Below, in pieces: positions 29,066 through 37,740 of a stretch of DNA of 64,000 nucleotides (the first letter of the stretch is position 1; each line of letters begins with the position of its first letter). The translations under genes were made by a program, and so were the position numbers. Source of the stretch: Suttonella sp. R2A3. Lineage in GTDB: Bacteria > Pseudomonadota > Gammaproteobacteria > Cardiobacteriales > Cardiobacteriaceae. The DNA lies in assembly GCF_021513215.1 (NCBI RefSeq), contig NZ_CP090975.1, forward strand, positions 1,582,001 through 1,646,000, written 5' to 3'. The notes beneath the pieces are model-generated. The model saw only the letters and a program-made list of their open reading frames with translations. It was not told the DNA's origin and made no database searches.

Positions 29066-29097
29066 TCTATAGTTGCATACGAAACAATCCTATGCAA
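29066..29097 (-). promoter_or_regulatory. Predicted fahA-maiA promoter with palindromic operator
   Basis: On the minus strand a -10 like TATAGA (29066-29071) is directly preceded by GTTTCGTATGCAAC (29072-29085). This matches, at 12 of 14 positions and in the same place relative to the -10, the operator of the promoter at 44558-44586. An outer inverted repeat TTGCATA/TATGCAA spans 29073-29097. A MarR-type repressor is encoded nearby. Confidence 0.6.
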
Positions 29098-29099
29098 TG

Positions 29100-29117
29100 A
29101 TAATCTGTATAGATTAT
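29100..29117. promoter_or_regulatory. Second perfect palindrome in the fahA-dctP divergent region
   Basis: ATAATCTGTATAGATTAT has seven-base arms around a four-base centre, typical of a dimeric regulator site. It lies between the fahA promoter and dctP. A related half-site, ATAATCTAC, occurs at 44592-44600, just upstream of the other island promoter. Confidence 0.55.
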
Positions 29118-29182
29118 CTTAATGTTGTAGTGATGGTTCGGCGATAGATAGTCTGTTATGACAACGATATAGAGGAAACACA

Positions 29183-30208
29183 ATGATGAAAAAAAATGTA
29201 CAGCACTTGTTGATTGGTGCAGCGATTAGTGCGACAACGTTAGCCGCATCAAGTGCATGGGCAAAAACGGTGCTCACTGTATCCACTTGGGGATCACCAA
29301 ACCATGGCATTAATACCACTGTTTGGCCTGAGTGGGGCGAGGCTATTGAGGAGGCTACCGAGGGTCGTGTCACACTCGATGTGGTTTATGATTTAGGTCC
29401 ACCACAGGCACAGATGGACTTGGTTGCTGATGGTGTGGGTGATGTCAGCTGGATTTTCCATGGGCATTATCCTGGACGTTTTAGCGCCACCCAACTGCCG
29501 GAGTTGCCGTATTTTGTGGATATCTCATCTGAAGATATGTCAAAGGCCTATTGGCGCGTGTATAGCGATTATTTAAGTAAAGCCAACGAACATCGTGGTG
29601 TGGAAGTGTTGGGTGTTGGGGTACACGGCCCGGGACAAGTCTTTACTAAAGAGCCAGTAACTGGCTGGGCTGATCTTGATGGACAGCGGATGCGTGTTGG
29701 TGGTGGGATTATGAATACCATTGCCGAAGATCTGGGAATCGCTGGGGTTGCGCTGCCTCCAACAGGTACTTTTGAAGCAGCTTCACAAGGTGTGATTAGT
29801 GGGGCGTTATTGACCCTGGAAGCGTTAAAATCGTTCCGTTTGGCTGATGTGTTCCCGTACACCTATCAGGTGCCAGGTGGTTTATATCGTGGTAGCTTTT
29901 CAATCGTGGTTAACCCCGATCGCTGGGCGCAAATTGACGCAGCTGATCAAGAAGCGATCAAAGCAGTCTCAGGTGAGCAGCTTTCTGCACTATTTGGTCG
30001 CATGATGGATGAGCAAGATGCGATTGCCGTGGAGTATGCGAAAGGGATCGGTCATACCTTTAATCATGTGGATGACGCAGCTTTGGCTGAAATTAAAGAG
30101 CTGACTGCCAAACTTCCAGAGCAATGGGTGGCAGGAAATGAAGGTAACGGCTACGACGCACAAGCGGCGCTAGATGCGTTTCAAAAGGATATTGGTGTTG
30201 ATCAATAA
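29183..30208 (+). CDS. TRAP transporter substrate-binding protein, DctP family
   Basis: A periplasmic solute receptor of 341 residues with a Sec signal peptide ending near SSAWA (residues 1-28). It has the DctP fold features, including the conserved arginine region GQRMRVGGG that contacts substrate carboxylates. It is followed by the DctQ- and DctM-type membrane subunits after 17 bases. In the context of aromatic degradation genes the ligand is probably an aromatic carboxylate such as an arylacetate or arylpyruvate; this is inference. A GAGGAAACACA site precedes the ATG pair. Confidence 0.9.
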   Translation: MMKKNVQHLLIGAAISATTLAASSAWAKTVLTVSTWGSPNHGINTTVWPEWGEAIEEATEGRVTLDVVYDLGPPQAQMDLVADGVGDVSWIFHGHYPGRFSATQLPELPYFVDISSEDMSKAYWRVYSDYLSKANEHRGVEVLGVGVHGPGQVFTKEPVTGWADLDGQRMRVGGGIMNTIAEDLGIAGVALPPTGTFEAASQGVISGALLTLEALKSFRLADVFPYTYQVPGGLYRGSFSIVVNPDRWAQIDAADQEAIKAVSGEQLSALFGRMMDEQDAIAVEYAKGIGHTFNHVDDAALAEIKELTAKLPEQWVAGNEGNGYDAQAALDAFQKDIGVDQ

Positions 30209-30225
30209 TCTGCGAGGAGCGCTTT

Positions 30226-30720
30226 ATGACACGCCTTAGCCAATGGATAGAGCGGATTTTTCTGCCTTTTCTCACCTGGCCCGCGATGTTCATGCTGATG
30301 GCGATGATGCTGATTACTGTGGTTGATGTGTTGGGCGTTAAACTCTTTAGCGCCCCCATAAAGAGCAGTATTGAGCTGACTCAACTGGCATTGGCGGTAA
30401 TGACTTTTTGTATCTTTCCGTTAGTCTGTTGGGATGAGTCGCATATTAGCGTGGATTTACTGGATCAATTTACCCCTTCTTGGTTGCATCGCGCCCGGCG
30501 AGTGCTTATTCATATTGGTGCGAGTATTGCGCTGGCCTTGCTGGGTTGGAAACTGCTCGAATTTGCCCAACGCTCGGTAAGTTATGGCGATGTAACAGAA
30601 TTTTTGCGTATCCCGATTAGCTATTTGATTACTGTAATGGCGGTGATGGGGTGGCTTTCTGCGTTGATTTCATTGCTTAAAGCGATGGTGGTTGCTTTGG
30701 GCAAAAAGGATAAAGTATGA
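30226..30720 (+). CDS. TRAP transporter small membrane subunit, DctQ family
   Basis: A 164-residue protein with four hydrophobic segments and the conserved FCIFPLVCWDESHISVDL-type loop between segments two and three. It bridges the solute receptor and the large permease. It starts 17 bases after the receptor gene behind GAGGAG and overlaps the next gene by four bases. Confidence 0.9.
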   Translation: MTRLSQWIERIFLPFLTWPAMFMLMAMMLITVVDVLGVKLFSAPIKSSIELTQLALAVMTFCIFPLVCWDESHISVDLLDQFTPSWLHRARRVLIHIGASIALALLGWKLLEFAQRSVSYGDVTEFLRIPISYLITVMAVMGWLSALISLLKAMVVALGKKDKV

Positions 30721-32027
30721 CAGAGTCGTTGTTTGGTATTGGCGCGCTGATGGTATTGTTGTTTGCGCGTGTACCACTGGCATTTGCTATGGCATTCATA
30801 GGGTTTGCTGGCTATTATTTTTTACTCGGCGGAAACTATAACGCAGCAATGGCGATGACCACCCGTCGTATTGTTGATACCGCGATGGAATACAATTTAT
30901 CGATTGTTCCGTTGTTTATCTTGATGGGTAATTTTGTTAATAAAGCCGGGCTTTCAGATGCGATCTATCGAGCGTCGAATGCCTTTATTGGGCACTTCCG
31001 TGGTGGGCAGGCGATGGCGACGATTCTTGCCTGTGGTGGCTTTAGTGCGATCAGTGGTTCGAGTCTGGCGACTGCTGCAACGATGGCTAAAGTGGCGATG
31101 CCGCAAATGCGGCAATATGGCTACGATGATAGTCTGGCTTCAGCGTCAATAGCCGCTGGTGGAACGCTAGGGATTTTGATCCCTCCGAGTATTATTCTAG
31201 TGATTTACGGGATTATTACGGAACAGAACATTATCGATCTATTTGCTGCAGGGCTGATTCCGGGGATCCTCGGCGTGATCCTGTATTTATTAGCTGTCGT
31301 TTATTCGGTTCGTCGACGCGAAGGCTGTACGCGTTCTGATAAATCTTCTTGGTATGAGCGCTGGCAGAGTTTGCTCGGTGTGAGCCATACGATGCTGTTG
31401 TTCTTTCTGGTTATTGGTGGGATTTATGCGGGATGGTTTACCCCTACCCAAGCAGCTGCAATCGGCGCCTTTGGGGCAATGATTTTAGCTCTGGCTAATC
31501 GTAAACTGAGTTGGGGTGATTTGCGTGAGGTGCTGATTGATAGTGCACGCACGAGCTGTATGCTGTTCTCGATTATCATTGCGGCGCTGATTTTTTCCAA
31601 TTTTGTTAATCGTGCCGGACTACCAAACGCCTTGCTGGGCATGATCAGTGCGGCTGAGCTTTCACCGATTATGGTGATCATGTTGATTATTGTCATCTAT
31701 TTTGTGCTCGGCTGTATGCTTGAAAGTATGTCGATGCTGTTACTGACCGTACCACTGTTTTTCCCGATTGTTGCGGGATTAGGCTTTGACTTGGTGTGGT
31801 TTGGCGTTTTAGTGGTGGTTGCGATTGAAATCAGCTTGATCACACCACCAGTTGGTATGAATGTCTTTGTTTTGCAAGGGGTGTTGCCCGATGTCACTGC
31901 AGGCACTATTTTCCGCGGGATTATGCCGTTTCTCGTGGCCGATATTATACGTATACTGCTTATCGCGCTGATACCAGGGCTTTCCCTCTGGCTACCGACG
32001 CTGATTAATCAATGGACAGGAGGATGA
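30717..32027 (+). CDS. TRAP transporter large permease, DctM family
   Basis: A 436-residue permease with about a dozen hydrophobic segments and family motifs including AAGGTLGILIPPSI and EISLITPPVGMNVF. It moves the substrate with sodium or proton symport across the inner membrane. It overlaps dctQ by four bases, and its stop lies just before the marR start, so the regulator is part of the same transcript. Confidence 0.93.
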   Translation: MTESLFGIGALMVLLFARVPLAFAMAFIGFAGYYFLLGGNYNAAMAMTTRRIVDTAMEYNLSIVPLFILMGNFVNKAGLSDAIYRASNAFIGHFRGGQAMATILACGGFSAISGSSLATAATMAKVAMPQMRQYGYDDSLASASIAAGGTLGILIPPSIILVIYGIITEQNIIDLFAAGLIPGILGVILYLLAVVYSVRRREGCTRSDKSSWYERWQSLLGVSHTMLLFFLVIGGIYAGWFTPTQAAAIGAFGAMILALANRKLSWGDLREVLIDSARTSCMLFSIIIAALIFSNFVNRAGLPNALLGMISAAELSPIMVIMLIIVIYFVLGCMLESMSMLLLTVPLFFPIVAGLGFDLVWFGVLVVVAIEISLITPPVGMNVFVLQGVLPDVTAGTIFRGIMPFLVADIIRILLIALIPGLSLWLPTLINQWTGG

Positions 32028-32029
32028 CG

Positions 32030-32479
32030 ATGGGTGAGGGAAGTTCGTTTGCTTTGGTGCAATTTTTACCCTATCAACTCAATATGCTCGCCGATAAAGC
32101 CTCATGCGAACTTTCACGAATTTATCACGAAGATTTTGGCATTAGTGTGCCGCAGTGGCGGGTGTTGGTGTGGTTGCAAGCAGAAGAAGATGTTACCGCG
32201 CAATTTATCGCTGATGCGACCCGTATGGATAAAACTAAAACCTCACGCGCTATCGCCGGCCTGGTTGATCGTGGCTATGTGTTGCGTGAGGCTGATCAAC
32301 GTGATTTACGACAAAATCGCTTACGTCTAACCGAACAAGGTGACGCGCTGCTGGCCGTGTTATTGCCGCTCGCTCAAGCTTGGGAAAACCAATGGCTTGA
32401 GGTGTTAAGTGAAGACGAACAGCAGCAATTTAATAACTTATTATCGCGCCTAGAAGCGCGACTTGGCACCATAATATAA
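32030..32479 (+). CDS. MarR-family transcriptional regulator of the island
   Basis: A 149-residue winged-helix protein: recognition region DVTAQFIADATRMDKTKTSRAIAGLVDRGYV and wing DQRDLRQNRLRLTEQG follow the MarR pattern. I choose the ATG at 32030 because AGGAGG (32018-32023) is correctly spaced for it; ATGs at 32012 and 32024 are too close or upstream of that site. MarR proteins bind short palindromes and often release DNA on binding phenolic ligands, so it is the best candidate to bind the shared operators at 29072-29085 and 44564-44577. Being inside the TRAP-aacS operon suggests autoregulation. Confidence 0.87.
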   Translation: MGEGSSFALVQFLPYQLNMLADKASCELSRIYHEDFGISVPQWRVLVWLQAEEDVTAQFIADATRMDKTKTSRAIAGLVDRGYVLREADQRDLRQNRLRLTEQGDALLAVLLPLAQAWENQWLEVLSEDEQQQFNNLLSRLEARLGTII

Positions 32480-32498
32480 CGATTAGAGAGGGGCGCTG

Positions 32499-34451
32499 AT
32501 GGCTAATGTATTGCTTTGGCAACCAGATCATTCGCGTATTGAACAAGCGAATGTATCTTTATTGATTCAATCACTGCACAACGATTATCCTGAGGTTAGC
32601 GACTATGCGAGTCTGCATGCGTTTAGTCTCAAACATCAGGCGGCATTTTGGCGGCATTTGGTTGAATTTTGTCAACTCCGTGGCGATTTTCCTGATCCGG
32701 TGATCGAGCAACCAGAAAGCGCTGAGCATGCGCAATTCTTCCCCAATGCTCGGCTCAATTTCGCTGAAAACATGCTTCAATACGGTGAGCATCACCCTGA
32801 TGAGGTGGCGATCCTTTATAAAGTGGAAGAAAACAGCATTGGCTCGTTAAGTTGGTGCGATCTGCGTGCGCAAGTGAGTCAATTGCAGCAGGTGTTACAG
32901 GCGCGAGGGGTAGGTTCAGGGGATGTGGTTGCAGGTTATTTGCCAAATTTCCCGCAAACCGTAATCGCCATGCTCGCCACCACATCGTTGGGTGCGGTGT
33001 GGAGCTCGACTTCGCCAGATTTTGGTAGTGAAGGGGCGATTGACCGTTTTGGCCAAACACGCCCGAAAGTGCTCTTTAGCGTTGATGGCTATACCTATAA
33101 CGGTAAAGTGCATACCTGCCGTGATAAGGCACAAGCCGTGGTCTCAGCGGTGGATAGCATCGAATGCTGGATAGAAATCAGCAATATTGGCGCTGAGGCA
33201 GCGCGTTTAACCTGTGCAGAGTCTTGGGATGAGGTGCTCGCGGCTTACTCGGCTAAGCCGCTAACCTTTGTGCCTTGTGAGTTTAATGACCCGCTGTATA
33301 TTCTCTATTCATCAGGGACTACCGGTAAACCTAAATGCATCATTCATAGTGTGGGCGGGATGCTACTGAATAATCTCAAAGAGCATCGCCTACATTGTGA
33401 TGTTCATCCTGGAGATCGGGTGTTTTATTTCACTACCTGTGGTTGGATGATGTGGAATTGGCTGGTAGGCAGCCTGGCCAGTGGCGCGACGATTTGCTTA
33501 TACGAAGGTTCCCCGTTTTACCCAAATGGTGAGGTGCTTTGGGATTACGCTGAAACCGCTAAATTTAGTTTGTTTGGAACGGCTGCGAAATATTTGGCCA
33601 CCCTTGAAGAGCAGCAGATTACACCAGTAACCAGCCATGATTTGCGTGCTTTACGCACATTGTGTTCAACCGGTTCTGTGTTGGCGCCTGAGCAATTTGA
33701 TTATGTCTATCAGTCGATTAAAAGCGATATTCACCTCACCAGTATCGCGGGCGGTACTGATATTTGTGGGTGTTTTGCGATCGGTAATCCGCTGACGCCG
33801 GTTTATCGAGGTGAAACACAGGGTAGTGGTTTAGCGCTTGATGTACAAGTGTTTGACGAACAGGGACAGTCGGTGCGTGAACAGCGGGGTGAATTGGTGT
33901 GTTGTAATGCGTTTCCAAACCGCCCACTAGGGTTTTATGGTGATGAGGATGGCAGTCGCTATCATCAGGCGTATTGGGCGCGTTTTCCAGGTGTTTGGCA
34001 CCATGGTGATTTTGTCGCGCGTAGTGCTCATGATGGGCTGGTGTTCTATGGACGTTCGGATGCGGTGTTAAACCCTGGTGGTGTACGTATTGGTACGGCA
34101 GAGATTTATAACCAGGTGAATGCCATGGAAGCGATTAGCGATAGCGTGGTGATTGGTCAAGATTGGGATAACGACTGTCGGGTGATTTTATTTGTGGTGC
34201 TCAAAGAGGGCTACACACTCGACGATACGCTGGTGAGCGCAATTAAAAAGCATATTCGTGAGCAATGTACGCCACGACATGTACCGGCAAAAATCTTAGC
34301 AGTTGCTGATATCCCACGAACAAAATCGGGCAAAATTGTTGAGCTCGCGGTGCGTGATGTGGTTCATGGTCGTGAGGTTCAGCAGCTCAGTGCGCTTGCG
34401 AACCCACAGGCATTAAGCTATTTTGCTGAACGAGAAGAATTAGCTGATTGA
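32499..34451 (+). CDS. aacS: Acetoacetate-CoA ligase (acetoacetyl-CoA synthetase)
   Basis: Activates acetoacetate with ATP and CoA. The 650 residues show the adenylate-forming P-loop YSSGTTGKPK, the AacS-type segment GRSDAVLNPGGVRIGTAEIYN and the C-terminal catalytic lysine in PRTKSGK. The N-terminal FPNARLNFAENML motif is typical of AacS rather than acetyl-CoA synthetase. Since acetoacetate is a product of fumarylacetoacetase, this gene links the ring-cleavage pathway to thiolase and acetyl-CoA. It starts 20 bases after marR. Confidence 0.93.
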   Translation: MANVLLWQPDHSRIEQANVSLLIQSLHNDYPEVSDYASLHAFSLKHQAAFWRHLVEFCQLRGDFPDPVIEQPESAEHAQFFPNARLNFAENMLQYGEHHPDEVAILYKVEENSIGSLSWCDLRAQVSQLQQVLQARGVGSGDVVAGYLPNFPQTVIAMLATTSLGAVWSSTSPDFGSEGAIDRFGQTRPKVLFSVDGYTYNGKVHTCRDKAQAVVSAVDSIECWIEISNIGAEAARLTCAESWDEVLAAYSAKPLTFVPCEFNDPLYILYSSGTTGKPKCIIHSVGGMLLNNLKEHRLHCDVHPGDRVFYFTTCGWMMWNWLVGSLASGATICLYEGSPFYPNGEVLWDYAETAKFSLFGTAAKYLATLEEQQITPVTSHDLRALRTLCSTGSVLAPEQFDYVYQSIKSDIHLTSIAGGTDICGCFAIGNPLTPVYRGETQGSGLALDVQVFDEQGQSVREQRGELVCCNAFPNRPLGFYGDEDGSRYHQAYWARFPGVWHHGDFVARSAHDGLVFYGRSDAVLNPGGVRIGTAEIYNQVNAMEAISDSVVIGQDWDNDCRVILFVVLKEGYTLDDTLVSAIKKHIREQCTPRHVPAKILAVADIPRTKSGKIVELAVRDVVHGREVQQLSALANPQALSYFAEREELAD

Positions 34452-34477
34452 AGCATTCATTAAATGAAGGAACAACG

Positions 34478-36109
34478 ATGACTTTAGCAGAAGTCTTATT
34501 AGATGCGCTAAAAGCGCGCGGTGTGGCAGAAATCTTTGGGATTCCTGGTGATTTCGCTTTGCCATTGTTTAAAGCGATTGAAGAAAGCCAGATCTTGCCG
34601 TGCTATTACCTCAGTCACGAACCTGCGGTAGGGTTTGCTGCGGATGCGGCCGCACGCATGCGTTGCGCGCCTTCTGTGGCAGCAGTTACTTATGGCGCAG
34701 GTGGCTTTAATATGGTTAACCCGATTGCTGCGGCTTATGCAGAAAAATCACCAGTGATTGTGCTTTCAGGGGGCCCGGGGGATACGGACAAACAAACCGG
34801 ATTATTGGTCCACCATCAGGCAAAAGACCTTAATTCACAGCTTGCGGTGTACCGTGAGGTCACTTGTGATCAAGCGATTTTAGATGACCTATCAACCGCG
34901 CCACAAACGATTGCACGGGTGTTGGATAATTGCCTGCGCTATTCAAGACCGGTGTATTTAGAAATCCCACGCGATAAAGTCTTTCAACCGTGTGAGGCCG
35001 TGCCGGCACCAGTGGATGATTTATGGCCACACCAGCAAGCAGCGCTCGATGCGTGTGCTGATGCGGTCTTATCTCGGCTACAAAATGCAGAACAGCCGAT
35101 CTTGGTGGTTGGGGTGGAAGTGCGGCGTTTTGATCTTGAAGCTCAAGTGGCGGAACTCGCGAAACGCTTAGATATCCCGGTAGTGACCACCTTGATGGGG
35201 CGTGGCATGCTGGCCAACGATCCTGATATTGCCTTGTTAGGCACATATCTTGGTTCTGGAGGTGACGCGGATTTAAGCGCTCGGGTTGAAGATGCCGATG
35301 CGATGTTTTTGCTCGGGGTGATTTTGACGGATAATAACTTCGGTTTATCCGGACAACGGGTTGATTTTCGCCGCGTGATGCACGCCGCCGATGGTCAATG
35401 CTCGATGGGCTATCATATTTATCCTAATATTGGCTTGAAGCCGTTATTAAACGCGTTACTCGAACGCTTACCTGCTTGTGACGTACCTAAAAAGCAACGT
35501 CAACTACCAAGCTATCCACAAGGCTTTGTCGCCGATGACGCAGTGTCTACGCCAACCGATGTTGCCACGCTGATCAATGATCATTTTCATCGTCACGAAA
35601 AAATGCCGTTAGCGGCAGATATGGGGGATTGTTTTTTCACCACCCTTGATATTGAATCTACTGAATTGGTCGCTCCAGGGTTCTACGCGACGATGGGCTA
35701 TGGAATTCCGGCGGGGCTAGGGTTGCAGGCCGCTGATGGTCGTCGTCCGATTATCTTGGTTGGTGATGGCGCGTTTCAGATGACCGGTTGGGAGTTGTTG
35801 AATGCCCCTCGTTATGGCTTTAACCCGATTGTCTTGGTGTTTAATAATGCCAGCTGGGAGATGCTACGTACCTTTCAGCCTGAGTCGGCCTTTAACGATT
35901 TGCCTCGGCTTGATTTTGCCGCGATCGGTGAAAGCTTAGGAGGAAAAGGTCATCGCGCACCAACACGCGCAGCGCTTGCAAACAGTTTTGCTGAAGCGCT
36001 GGCTGATGAAGCGCATTTTCATATTATCGACATTCAGATTGAGCGCGAAATCTTATCCAATACGCTGGCGCGTTTTGTCGCCGGCTTTAAAAAGATGCGC
36101 GAAGGTTAA
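34478..36109 (+). CDS. Thiamine diphosphate-dependent arylpyruvate (indolepyruvate/phenylpyruvate) decarboxylase
   Basis: A 543-residue ThDP enzyme of the 2-keto-acid decarboxylase group. The cofactor glutamate is Glu48 (LSHEPAVGFAADAAAR). The adjacent His112-His113 pair (LLVHHQAKD) marks non-oxidative decarboxylases such as pyruvate, phenylpyruvate and indolepyruvate decarboxylases. The ThDP-magnesium motif runs from GDGAFQM to FNNASWEM. It would turn arylpyruvates from Phe, Tyr or Trp into arylacetaldehydes, the same products as the amine dehydrogenase. I use ATG 34478 (AAGGA upstream) over a TTG at 34448 that overlaps aacS. Substrate choice is inferred from context. Confidence 0.85.
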   Translation: MTLAEVLLDALKARGVAEIFGIPGDFALPLFKAIEESQILPCYYLSHEPAVGFAADAAARMRCAPSVAAVTYGAGGFNMVNPIAAAYAEKSPVIVLSGGPGDTDKQTGLLVHHQAKDLNSQLAVYREVTCDQAILDDLSTAPQTIARVLDNCLRYSRPVYLEIPRDKVFQPCEAVPAPVDDLWPHQQAALDACADAVLSRLQNAEQPILVVGVEVRRFDLEAQVAELAKRLDIPVVTTLMGRGMLANDPDIALLGTYLGSGGDADLSARVEDADAMFLLGVILTDNNFGLSGQRVDFRRVMHAADGQCSMGYHIYPNIGLKPLLNALLERLPACDVPKKQRQLPSYPQGFVADDAVSTPTDVATLINDHFHRHEKMPLAADMGDCFFTTLDIESTELVAPGFYATMGYGIPAGLGLQAADGRRPIILVGDGAFQMTGWELLNAPRYGFNPIVLVFNNASWEMLRTFQPESAFNDLPRLDFAAIGESLGGKGHRAPTRAALANSFAEALADEAHFHIIDIQIEREILSNTLARFVAGFKKMREG

Positions 36110-36130
36110 TCGGTCTATAAGCAATAATAA

Positions 36131-36160
36131 AAAAGCCTCGCTTAAGCGAGGCTTTTGTTT
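36131..36160. terminator. Bidirectional terminator between the two converging halves of the island
   Basis: A perfect 26-base palindrome from 36131 to 36156, with arms AAAAGCCTCGCTT, flanked by A and T runs. It ends the plus-strand TRAP-marR-aacS-decarboxylase operon and the minus-strand amine dehydrogenase operon. Confidence 0.9.
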
Positions 36161-36173
36161 TTAGCTTGAGAGC

Positions 36174-37595
36174 CTATGGGTAAACATGCAAGGTTTGGAT
36201 GCTGGTGAATTCTTTTAATCCAGCTTCGCTAAACTCGACCCCAAAACCAGACTGTTTTATTCCACCAAATGGTGCGTGAGGTTGGATAACCGCATGGTGG
36301 TTAATCCATACTGAGCCGCACTCAAGTCGGCTGGCGATTTCTCGTGCTCGTTCGATGTCTTGTGACCAAACCGATCCACCCAGACCATTTGGACTATTGT
36401 TTGCATGGACAATCGCCTCCTCAACGTCAGAGAAGCGGATAATTGGCAGGATTGGGCCAAACTGTTCTTCATCAACCAAGCGGGCACCATCTTTGATATC
36501 GGCGACCAAGGTAATTGGGTAATAGTAACCATTGGTGTTGGTTTGTTCGCCACCGGTTAAAAAGCGTGCGCCGCGCTCTTTAGCATCCGCGGCTAAATCC
36601 ATAACCAGTTGGAGCTGGTCTGGGTTCTGTAATGGGCCAAAATCGCTATCTGGGTTCATGCCATTACCAGTGATCACACTGTTAGCAATTTCGGTCAGGC
36701 CTTCACAAATCGCATCATAAACGCCATCTTGGACATACAGGCGCTTGAGTGCGGCACAAGTTTGCCCATTATTGATAAACGCGGTGGCAAAAATTTTACC
36801 AACCGCTGAGGCTACATCAACATCATCCAACACAATCGCCGCATCGTTACCACCAAGCTCAAGGGTAAGGCGCTTGAGGTTGCCGGCAGCGCTTTTCATA
36901 ATGTGACGACCAGTTGGCGTTGAACCGGTAAACACGATTTTTGAAATATCTTCGTGGGCGGTGATCATTCGACCGATGCCACCATCACCACTCACGACAT
37001 TAAGAACGCCAGCTGGGAGAATTTCGTTGGCGAGTTCAGCAAAGCGTAGGGTGGTAAGTGGGGTGAGTGACGAAGGCTTCATCACCACTGTATTACCTGC
37101 AAGCATCGCTGGAATGATATGCCAGATACCAATTAATAATGGATAGTTCCATGGGGTGATCGAACCCACCACACCTAACGGCTTACGGTGAACTTCAATC
37201 GTTAAATCATCGCCTTCTTGAATGGTTTCAACCGGTAAGGTTAGGCCCGCGGTTGCGCGAATCCATGCCAAAGTTCCGCCCGTTTCAAAGCCAGCCCCCA
37301 TATCAGCAAAGCCATTTTGTGGTTTGCCTTGTTCTTTGGTGAGTAGCTCGGAGAGTTCGACCATATTGGCTTCAACCGCATCAGCGAGTTTCAACATTAA
37401 ATCGCTACGTTCTTGCCAAGGTTTTTCCGCCCAGGCTGGGAAGGCTTCTTTTGCTGCCGCAACAGCATTTTCGAGGTCTTGTTCTGAGGCTTGAGGACAA
37501 GCTGCGACCACAGATTTATCCGCGGGGTTGATAACGTCAAAGGTGTTAGCGGTGGAGACGGCTTTACCGTTAATCCATAAAGAAAAGGTTGTCAT
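36174..37595 (-). CDS. NAD(P)-dependent aldehyde dehydrogenase, probable arylacetaldehyde dehydrogenase
   Basis: A 473-residue ALDH with catalytic Cys280 in NNGQTCAAL, the general-base glutamate in LELGGND, the Asn of the oxyanion hole in TPWNYP and the coenzyme loop FTGSTPTGR. It is the last gene of the minus-strand operon with the amine dehydrogenase and should oxidise the arylacetaldehyde from amine oxidation or arylpyruvate decarboxylation to an arylacetate. Substrate specificity is inferred from context; sequence alone gives a general ALDH. It lies 145 bases downstream of the metallo-beta-lactamase-fold gene, with an inverted repeat in between. Confidence 0.88.
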   Translation of the reverse strand: MTTFSLWINGKAVSTANTFDVINPADKSVVAACPQASEQDLENAVAAAKEAFPAWAEKPWQERSDLMLKLADAVEANMVELSELLTKEQGKPQNGFADMGAGFETGGTLAWIRATAGLTLPVETIQEGDDLTIEVHRKPLGVVGSITPWNYPLLIGIWHIIPAMLAGNTVVMKPSSLTPLTTLRFAELANEILPAGVLNVVSGDGGIGRMITAHEDISKIVFTGSTPTGRHIMKSAAGNLKRLTLELGGNDAAIVLDDVDVASAVGKIFATAFINNGQTCAALKRLYVQDGVYDAICEGLTEIANSVITGNGMNPDSDFGPLQNPDQLQLVMDLAADAKERGARFLTGGEQTNTNGYYYPITLVADIKDGARLVDEEQFGPILPIIRFSDVEEAIVHANNSPNGLGGSVWSQDIERAREIASRLECGSVWINHHAVIQPHAPFGGIKQSGFGVEFSEAGLKEFTSIQTLHVYP

Positions 37596-37689
37596 GATTG
37601 ATGCTCCTCGTTTTATTGATGCATCAGCAGCAGAAGTTCGCGCTTAAAGAACGAAAATCAACTGCTGTTACTGATAGTTAGCATAGGAA

Positions 37690-37726
37690 ATATAAGCCTG
37701 TGGCGCAATATGGCCATAGCTTATAT
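37690..37726 (-). promoter_or_regulatory. Inverted repeat between the MBL-fold gene and the aldehyde dehydrogenase
   Basis: ATATAAGC (37690-37697) and GCTTATAT (37719-37726) form an eight-pair stem, with an inner TGGC/GCCA pairing. No T run follows, so it is more likely an mRNA processing or regulatory hairpin than a full terminator. Confidence 0.4.
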
Positions 37727-37740
37727 AACTTGGTTGTCAT

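Noticed and set aside
36174-37595. Betaine-aldehyde or succinate-semialdehyde dehydrogenase
   Set aside because: The ALDH motifs are general; its operon with amine dehydrogenase makes an arylacetaldehyde the better substrate, though this is not proven.
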